DNA of 16,120 bases. It comes from Desulfobacteraceae bacterium. Its GTDB lineage: Bacteria; Desulfobacterota; Desulfobacteria; Desulfobacterales; Desulfobacteraceae. The position numbers and the translations under genes are program-made. Each line of letters opens with the position of its first letter. Positions within the stretch are counted from its first letter, which is position 1. The stretch is taken from the NCBI GenBank assembly GCA_024225895.1, contig JAAEMC010000137.1:1-16120 (forward strand), written 5' to 3'. Below, one piece after another: positions 12,201 through 16,120 of the stretch. The notes beneath the pieces were generated by a model. That model was not told the origin of the DNA. It saw only the letters and a list, made by a program, of their open reading frames with translations, and made no database searches.

Positions 12201-15200
12201 CAACCGTATCCCCCAGTTTTGTTCCGGTACCGTGGGCCTCAACATAGGAGATGGATGAAGGATCAATATTAAATCTATTGTAAACATCTATGATCAAAGA
12301 TTCCTGGGAAACCCCGTTGGGTGCTGTAATACCGTTGCTGGCGCCATCCTGGTTCAAGCCTGACCCATGGATAATACCGTAAATGGAATCATTGTCTTCA
12401 ATTGCATTGCTAAGGGGTTTGAGCAATACCATTCCCACACCTTCGGACATGACAGCCCCATCCCCTGCTGCATCAAAGGTCCGGCAGCGCCCTGTAGGAG
12501 ATAGCATCTCAATATCTGAGAGATTGACCAGGCCATCCTGGTCCATGACGGCAAAAACACCGCCGGCAAGGGCCATGACCGATTCTTGGCTGCGCAGGCT
12601 TTCGCAGGCCTGATGGATGGCTACCCCGGAAGAGGAACAGCCCGTATTGATCACCATGGCCGGGCCTTTTAAATTGAGGTGATAGGAAAGACGGGATGCA
12701 ATGATGGCATCGGAAGCCCCTGTAAAAGAATCATGGCTAAATCCCGAGGGTTCGGCTCCAATGAACAGGCCGGTCCTGGTCTCTTCCAGGGTTCTCGGGT
12801 TGTAACCTGCATCTTCCAGAGCCTTCCAGCTCTCCTGCATGACCAGCCGCTGGTGGGGGTTCATGGACTCGGCTTCCAACGGTGAAATTTTAAAAAACAG
12901 AGGATCAAAACAGTCCCTGTCCTGTAAAATACCGCCCCATTTGCAATAGGTTTTTCCAGACTGTTTTTTGTTGTGAAAAAAGTTTTCCTGGTCCAGGTAA
13001 TGGCCCGGCAACTCATCCACCCCATCCCTGCCATTGATTAAATTCTGCCACAGTTCATGGACATTGCAGGCCTTGGGAAATTGGCCTGAAATCCCGATGA
13101 CGGCGATTTGTGATTGGCCTGCTTTCAGCCTGCTATCGCGGTCTCTTTCCTTGACCCGGAATGGTTCACAAGTTTTTATTTTTTTTGCGCAAGGACTGAC
13201 TGCAACCTTTATATTGGAGGTATCCGGCTGCTCCTTAACATAATTGTCAAACCCCCGGGGTTCTATTTGATCATCAGCTTTATACCGGATCTTTTTTCCA
13301 TGGGCCTCCATCACATGACCGGCCAGGCGGTCAACAGAGGTATAATCAAACAAGACAGCCGTATTCATGGATATTCCCATTGCCTTGTTGATTTTTTTAA
13401 CAAACCCCACCCCCAGGATGGAATCAATACCGTAATCCATAAATGGTATATCCCTGTCAATGCGTGTTACAGAGACTTTCAAGACCTGCGAAAGGGCTTT
13501 AAGTATCTGGCTTACTACCCAATCCTTTATATCTTTGCTGCCTTTTTGAGCCATGCTTGCGGTATTGTTCTCACAGGATCCGGCCACTGGTGTTTCAGTG
13601 AATTCTTTTTCCTGTGAACCAGGTCCCTGATCTTTTGTGACAGCCTGAAAAACAAGGCCATTGCTTTGGGCTGTAATAATCTGCTGTCCTAAGCCATGGG
13701 CTTTTTTGCCCGGGAAAATGATATCTTCAAACCCTTCCTGTGCCATGATCACATCCCAGGTTTCAGGATAGATTCCAGGGCTTCCGGGAATGCGGATATC
13801 ATTGTCTTCGTGGAGCCACCAGCCTTTGAGAAGACCGAATGTCAGGTGGGAGACCAATGTCTTTTTGCTGATCTCATTGAGGATGATCATGCCGTTTGTC
13901 TTCAGGGCAAATTTTGCATGGTTCAGGGTCTGGCGGATATTTTTTGTGGCATGTAGCACATTGGCGGCAATGACCAGGTCATAGCCTCCTGCATCAATGC
14001 CCTGGCTCCCGGCTGGTTTTTCCATGTCCCAGAGCTGACAGGTTAAAAAGGGATAGTCCTGCCCATAATTCTCTTTGGCATGGATTAAAAAAGCCTGGGA
14101 GATATCTGTATAGCAATACTCCCGGATATTGAATTTAAACTTTAAAAGACGCGGCAGGACGACAGAACTGGTCCCGCCGGTTCCAGCCCCGATTTCAATA
14201 ATCCGTATTTCGGCATCAGGATCGGCAGCAAAAAGTCTGGCCAAATAACCGTTTACCGCATCTGCAACCACTTCATTGAAAAAATCAGGAACAGGATTGT
14301 TCTTATAAACTGCTTCCACCTTTTCCATGGAGGATTCAGAAAAAAGGATATCCGTTGCCTGAACCCTGCCCTGGAGAATTTCAGGCAGATGTTTCAGGCA
14401 GTCATCTGCCAGGATCATTTCAGGCTTTACTCCCGGACCATCTTCCAGGGATTTTCTCTTTTCTTCAAAGGATTGGGGCAGGCCTTTGGACTGTTCCTGC
14501 CGGGTTGCGGGATTTACCCTGACCCTGCCTTTTTCCTGCTGAACAAAACCATTTTGTTCCAGCATGTGAAGACTTTCATCCCACCAGCGGTCATAGGCAT
14601 CAATGACAGCGGCCTTCATTTTTACAGCGGCGATCTCTTCAAATCCAGTGCCATGGACCAATATGCCCATTTCCTGAAGTTTTGCAAGCAATCGTCCTGC
14701 AAGCCAAAGGTCCTGATGTTTATCATCAGCCTGTATAAGTTTTTGAATTTTGTCCTGGTAATCAATTGTTTCATTTTGCAAAGCTGCCGGCACGGCTGGT
14801 CTTTGGCCATAAATGGATACAATGGCATTTTTATCCACGTTCATCATCCGGGCCACGGGCTTTGAGGCATTCATGCACAACACCTGGTTGAATTTGCCCC
14901 CGGGAAAAGACATAGTCAATCCCTGGATAAATCTGTCAAAACAATCAAATCCCTTTTTATCTTCCAGCGACTCAATGGCATGATCCAGGGGTGTTTCTTC
15001 AAGTGATGATTTCCAGAATCCCCAGTTAATAGTGCCCACTGGAAATGGTGCATTTTCCTGCAGCGATCTGATAAAGGTGTCTGAAAATGTGATCCCGCAT
15101 GCATAGGCCGATAATGTGGCTGCCCCTGAAAAAGAAAAGGCCTGGCCTGAAGAATAATAGCACATGAAATCAAGTGCTTCTTCAATGAAAGCCCTGTAAA

Positions 15201-16120
15201 AATTGATGCTGCCAATGGTTTTGACATCAAGGATATTTAAAAAATCTTCTTCAGTGGTTCCTGCCACTGAATTTTCAAAATCAAAGACAATACCTGAGAA
15301 GATGGCCCCGTTTATCCGGCCGAACCTGCTCCTGATTTTATTGACAGCCCCTTTTATTGAATCAAGATCTGTGGCATCGGCCTCCATATAAAATGGAGGA
15401 TTGCCATACCTTTTATAACTGGCAATCCTTTCTTTCACCACAGGGGAATCATCAGGTTTACGGCCCACCCAGATCACCTGTGCCTTAAAATCAGAGATTA
15501 AAAACCTTGTGATCACCCGGCCCACGGAACCGCTGCCCCCAAGGATAACATAGACGCCGCCTTTTTTAATGGCACTTGAATTTTTAAATTCTCCCCAATC
15601 AAGTTTAAAAAATGTCTGTCTGTATCTTTTGCCGGACTGGAATTTAATCACTTCTCCCCGGTCGGAATGGCCTTCATCAAGGATCATCTGCGAAAGCCCA
15701 TGCTTTATTTTCTCATTTTGAAAATCCAGGGATGAAAGATCAATATTTCTGACCAGAAACCTGTGATCACCCTGGGCAATGGCATAGGCAAGACCCGTTA
15801 CCCCGCCACCGTACGGCTGGGTGGCAGTTCCGGTTACACCATGGTTGTCACATGTCAAAATGTAACAGTCCATAAAGGTATTTTTAGATATTTTTTTCCC
15901 AAGTGCCTTGATAAGCCGCAACAAATGAATCTCATGGTCGTGACAAACACGGGTCAGATGATCCAGGTCCACATGGGAGCCTTTTCTTCTTTTGCCTGAA
16001 ACACCAATAAAATAAAGGCAGTCAATATCCATGCGTTCTAACTGGTCAAAACAGGTATCAAATCCGTTTTTATCCCCTTCTCCATACGTCCACTGGTCAG
16101 TGGATATCTGCTTGGTCTTC
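1..16120 (-). CDS. Trans-AT modular type I polyketide synthase, internal fragment open at both ends
   Basis: This is a multimodular megasynthase that extends, reduces, dehydrates and C-methylates an acyl chain tethered to its own carrier domains, presumably in the cytoplasm. One minus-strand frame stays open for 5,373 codons from edge to edge, so neither start nor stop can be assigned. Domain order is KR-cMT-ACP, KS-DH-KR-ACP, KS-DH-KR-cMT-ACP-ER, then KS. All three KS domains keep Cys-His-His, both DH domains keep His and Asp, and all three ACPs keep the GIDSI serine. No AT domain follows KS-A or KS-B, only a short linker ending in YPFA..RYW, so a discrete AT elsewhere must supply malonyl-CoA. 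Frame integrity across 16 kb and intact motifs argue for a functional gene, not a pseudogene. Trans-AT PKS identity is nearly certain; product and organism are unknown. The neighbours are expected to be further PKS genes, a trans-AT and possibly a phosphopantetheinyl transferase, but none is in the window. Confidence 0.97.
223..1473 (-). other. KS-C: ketosynthase domain with DTACSSS active site
   Basis: Window residues 4883-5299, from DLAIIGMSGRF to GTNVHMVIQEW. Cys5044 (988-990) is in the standard VDTACSSSLVAIHL context, His5178 in EAHGTGTPLGDP and His5218 in TNIGHLATAAG, spaced 134 and 40 residues. It is a complete elongating KS that opens the next module, whose remaining domains lie beyond position 1. 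It starts only ~38 residues after the ER. Confidence 0.97.
1588..2565 (-). other. ER: enoylreductase domain placed after the ACP
   Basis: Window residues 4519-4844, about 325 residues, the usual size for a cis ER of the medium-chain dehydrogenase/quinone oxidoreductase family. LNFADLLCVKGLYP, FTPGGEASGIV, QGDAVVVL and the NADPH-binding LIQTAAGGTGL (residues 4663-4673) run in the family order, followed by DVVINTLSGDAI and a C-terminal GKIVVRVP. It would saturate the enoyl group made by DH-B. Conventional cis-AT modules place ER between DH and KR; here it sits between ACP-C and KS-C. The sequence is complete and in frame, so it is not debris. It could serve the upstream ACP-C, or less likely other modules. 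Confidence 0.93.
2701..2940 (-). other. ACP-C: acyl carrier protein domain
   Basis: Window residues 4394-4473. The attachment site is Ser4436 (2812-2814) in AEIGIDSIIAVHL, followed by TTILFDYNTVDQLLGYI. It is a single ACP for the KS-B module. It lies upstream of the ER, with a ~45-residue linker between them. Confidence 0.94.
3067..4200 (-). other. cMT-B: SAM-dependent C-methyltransferase domain
   Basis: Window residues 3974-4351. A helical lid region (MESMIHALLKASLVSLGLL, LYKRWLKKTPRV) leads into the core. The SAM motif EIGAGTGGT begins at residue 4168. NVLHATKN gives His4249 and LINE gives Glu4275, the likely catalytic pair. HVTFGLLEGWW, RIPGCPGLSPKTWD and RLGQQII complete the trans-AT cMT pattern. 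It should add an alpha-methyl group before KR-C reduces the beta-keto group. A short Lys/Arg-rich linker follows before ACP-C. Confidence 0.95.
3067..4200 (-). repeat. Internal duplication: cMT-B copy of the cMT-ACP block at 13297-14760
   Basis: The cMT cores of the first and third modules are paralogous. They share the 17 identical residues YDLVIAANVLHATKNIR (around 13930-13980 and 3360-3405), plus EIGAGTGGT, REYCYTD/QEYCYTD and LTFGLL.GWW, with similar DNA over the same stretches. The ACP that follows is also alike. This is ordinary module duplication in PKS evolution. The two copies have clearly diverged outside the motifs, so it is not a recent event. Confidence 0.75.
4276..5670 (-). other. 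KR-C: ketoreductase domain of the YAAGC type
   Basis: Window residues 3484-3948. The structural half contains HAGIFGLADTMAAEYPHW. The catalytic half starts with GVYVVIGGAGGIGEAW. Lys3822 (SAKVDV), Ser3846 (FFSSMVSF) and Tyr3859 (GQSNYAAGC) have the normal 24- and 13-residue spacings; the residue four after Tyr is Cys instead of Asn, as is common in trans-AT KRs. HSAIVLADKSLANM keeps the last Asp of the LDD-type motif and no A-type Trp is seen, suggesting a B-type D-alcohol by inference. It precedes cMT-B, as KR-A precedes cMT-A. Confidence 0.94.
5782..6705 (-). other. DH-B: dehydratase domain with a variant GYGP motif
   Basis: Window residues 3139-3446. Catalytic His3171 is in KDHKVHGQKILPAVAYLEM and Asp3351 is in ILHPSLMDSALQ, so dehydration of the KR-C product is expected. 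The segment matching GYxYGPxHQGI reads GIAYGMSHQGI: the Pro after Gly is Met. The His in place of Phe at the end is common in trans-AT dehydratases as far as I recall, so the Pro-to-Met change is the odd part. The core is otherwise full length. Confidence 0.93.
6745..7320 (-). other. Post-KS linker in place of an AT (module KS-B)
   Basis: Window residues 2934-3125. It carries LEDIAYTLQTGREAMAERL and ends in LPTYPFARERYW, matching the linker after KS-A. At about 190 residues it has no AT catalytic motif. It supports malonyl loading by a separate AT. Confidence 0.9.
7321..8637 (-). other. KS-B: ketosynthase domain with DSMCSSS active site
   Basis: Window residues 2495-2933, from DIAIIGISGRYP to GANAHIIIEEYR. 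The nucleophile is Cys2673 (8101-8103) in VDSMCSSSLTTLH. His2808 is in EAHGTGTKLGDP and His2848 in SNLGHCESAAG, at the usual 135- and 40-residue spacings. DSMCSSS is a context I associate with trans-AT ketosynthases. All catalytic residues are present, so it should elongate the enoyl chain received from ACP-B. The GISSFGAGGANAH ending replaces the more usual SFGxSGTNAH, another sign that it belongs to a clade different from KS-A and KS-C. Confidence 0.97.
8824..9060 (-). other. ACP-B: acyl carrier protein domain
   Basis: Window residues 2354-2432. The phosphopantetheine serine is Ser2393 (8941-8943) in DKFGIDSIVVMKL. It is a single carrier domain serving the KS-A/DH-A/KR-B module. It is followed by a ~60-residue linker that is strongly acidic at first (DENRDAPELLEPLGESEEME) and Ser-rich at its end, leading to KS-B. 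Confidence 0.94.
9160..10419 (-). other. KR-B: ketoreductase domain, canonical active site
   Basis: Window residues 1901-2320, containing a structural half (to about 2075) and a catalytic half. NADPH binding is shown by GVYLITGGAGGLG. The catalytic set is Lys2192 (APKVRG), Ser2216 (MFSSGAG), Tyr2229 and Asn2233 (QADYACAN), with normal 24- and 13-residue spacings. The loop motif reads VIAD, keeping the last Asp of the LDD motif, and Phe stands where A-type KRs have Trp (GVFGNVG). This favours a B-type, D-configured alcohol, an inference from known KR rules. It feeds DH-A in the same module. Confidence 0.94.
10459..11325 (-). other. DH-A: dehydratase domain
   Basis: Window residues 1599-1887. 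A double-hotdog dehydratase that removes water from the beta-hydroxyacyl intermediate produced by KR-B, giving an enoyl chain. Catalytic His1630 is in NHLIQGKKILPAV (HxxxGxxxxP pattern). Asp1806 is in LHPGMMDSALQ (HPxxxDxxxQ pattern). The GITHGPEFQ segment corresponds to the GYxYGPxF motif. It begins right after the YPFAKDRYW linker, and both catalytic residues are present, so normal activity is expected. Confidence 0.94.
11374..11868 (-). other. Post-KS linker in place of an AT (module KS-A)
   Basis: Window residues 1418-1582. This is the KS-associated linker or docking region of trans-AT modules. It carries EIAYTLQTGREAMDERL and closes with LPAYPFAKDRYW. At about 165 residues it is too short for an AT of about 300 residues, and no GHSxG serine motif is present. 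It is the direct evidence that this module relies on a discrete acyltransferase. Confidence 0.9.
11869..13107 (-). other. KS-A: ketosynthase domain with TGCSSSG active site
   Basis: Window residues 1005-1417, from IAVIGISGQFP to SGTNVHLVV. It accepts the chain from ACP-A and condenses it with a malonyl unit by decarboxylative Claisen reaction. The nucleophile is Cys1161 (12637-12639) in the context INTGCSSSG, unlike the common DTACSSSL. His1296 lies in EAHGTGT and His1336 in KAHLGH. The Cys-His-His spacing of 135 and 40 residues is the same as in KS-B, so it should be a true elongating KS and not a decarboxylation-dead KS0, which typically lacks the HGTGT histidine. The unusual active-site context suggests a KS clade different from KS-B and KS-C; in trans-AT systems such clades track the structure of the incoming substrate. 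Confidence 0.97.
13297..13536 (-). other. ACP-A: acyl carrier protein domain
   Basis: Window residues 862-941, about 80 residues, the usual ACP length. It holds the growing chain on a phosphopantetheine arm. The attachment serine is in MDYGIDSI (Ser900, bases 13420-13422), followed by the expected helix and FDYTSVDRLAGHV. It is a single ACP, not a tandem. A ~60-residue polar, Lys-rich linker separates it from KS-A. Confidence 0.95.
13633..14760 (-). other. cMT-A: SAM-dependent C-methyltransferase domain
   Basis: Window residues 454-829. It transfers a methyl group from S-adenosylmethionine to the alpha carbon of the ACP-bound beta-keto intermediate, normally before KR reduction. An N-terminal lid (AYDRWWDESLHMLEQNGF) precedes the catalytic core. 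The SAM-binding motif EIGAGTGGT begins at residue 642. The NVLHATKN motif carries the likely catalytic His723, and ILNE supplies the partner Glu749; a His-Glu pair is known for PKS C-methyltransferases. The LTFGLLKGWW and GLGQQII segments near the end match the trans-AT cMT family. It lies between KR-A and ACP-A, the usual place in trans-AT modules, and closely resembles cMT-B further along the protein. It appears complete, so an alpha-methyl branch is predicted for this module. Confidence 0.95.
14839..16120 (-). other. KR-A: ketoreductase domain, N-terminus cut by the window edge
   Basis: Window residues 1-427. The first ~185 residues are the KR structural half, with the family-typical 'QPYGGGVTGLAYAIAQGDHR' segment. 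The catalytic half follows, with a Rossmann nucleotide-binding motif GGSGSVGR at residues 194-201. It should reduce a beta-keto group with NADPH. Lys300, Ser324 and Tyr339 are the expected catalytic set, but the Ser-to-Tyr distance is 15 residues, whereas it is 13 in KR-B and KR-C. The position four after Tyr, usually Asn, is Ile (SAYACGI). The Asp of the 'LDD'-type stereochemistry motif is displaced (IVFDFEN). The domain is clearly a KR by fold, but its activity or stereochemical class is less certain than for the other two. It sits directly before cMT-A; any DH belonging to this module would lie beyond 16120. Confidence 0.9.

Noticed and set aside
13139..13300. A gene boundary or docking domain between ACP-A and KS-A
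   Set aside because: The polar linker has no stop codon and the frame runs on into KS-A, so the modules are covalently linked.
13114..13617. Plus-strand frame of 167 residues with hydrophobic stretches, possibly a membrane protein
   Set aside because: It is the antisense of ACP-A and its linker; the hydrophobic look comes from reverse reading of Lys-, Glu- and Asp-rich codons.

Overview
The whole window lies inside one protein-coding gene on the minus strand. Reading the reverse complement with codons whose low coordinate is 1 mod 3 gives 5,373 consecutive codons with no stop. The gene enters at 16120 already inside a ketoreductase domain and leaves at 1 just after a ketosynthase, so its start, stop, promoter and terminator all lie outside. 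There is no intergenic space, RNA gene, mobile element or CRISPR array here. In the entries below, window residue n is the codon whose lowest base is 16120-3n.

The product is a giant modular type I polyketide synthase of the trans-acyltransferase (trans-AT) kind. In protein order the domains are: KR-A (N-terminus cut off), cMT-A, ACP-A | KS-A, DH-A, KR-B, ACP-B | KS-B, DH-B, KR-C, cMT-B, ACP-C, ER | KS-C (rest of module cut off). After KS-A and KS-B there is only a short linker of about 165-190 residues ending in LPxYPFA+(D/E)RYW, and no AT domain or GHSxG motif. Malonyl units must therefore be loaded by a separate AT encoded elsewhere. The 'IAYTLQTGREAM' and 'LLVGRKH' linker motifs and the style of the cMT domains also fit trans-AT synthases.

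The likely chemistry, as inference, is as follows. The first (partial) module beta-ketoreduces and alpha-C-methylates its intermediate, possibly with a DH upstream. The second reduces and dehydrates to an enoyl unit. The third reduces, dehydrates, C-methylates and, if its ER works in cis, saturates to an alpha-methyl alkyl unit. KS-C takes the chain on. Three features stand out: an ER placed after the ACP instead of before the KR, a KR-A active site with altered spacing and no Asn, and three different KS active-site contexts.

The host is a bacterium of moderate GC content (mid-40s % by eye). The sequence could come from a proteobacterium or Desulfobacterota-like anaerobe, but nothing in the window proves the taxon, and the product cannot be named from this fragment.
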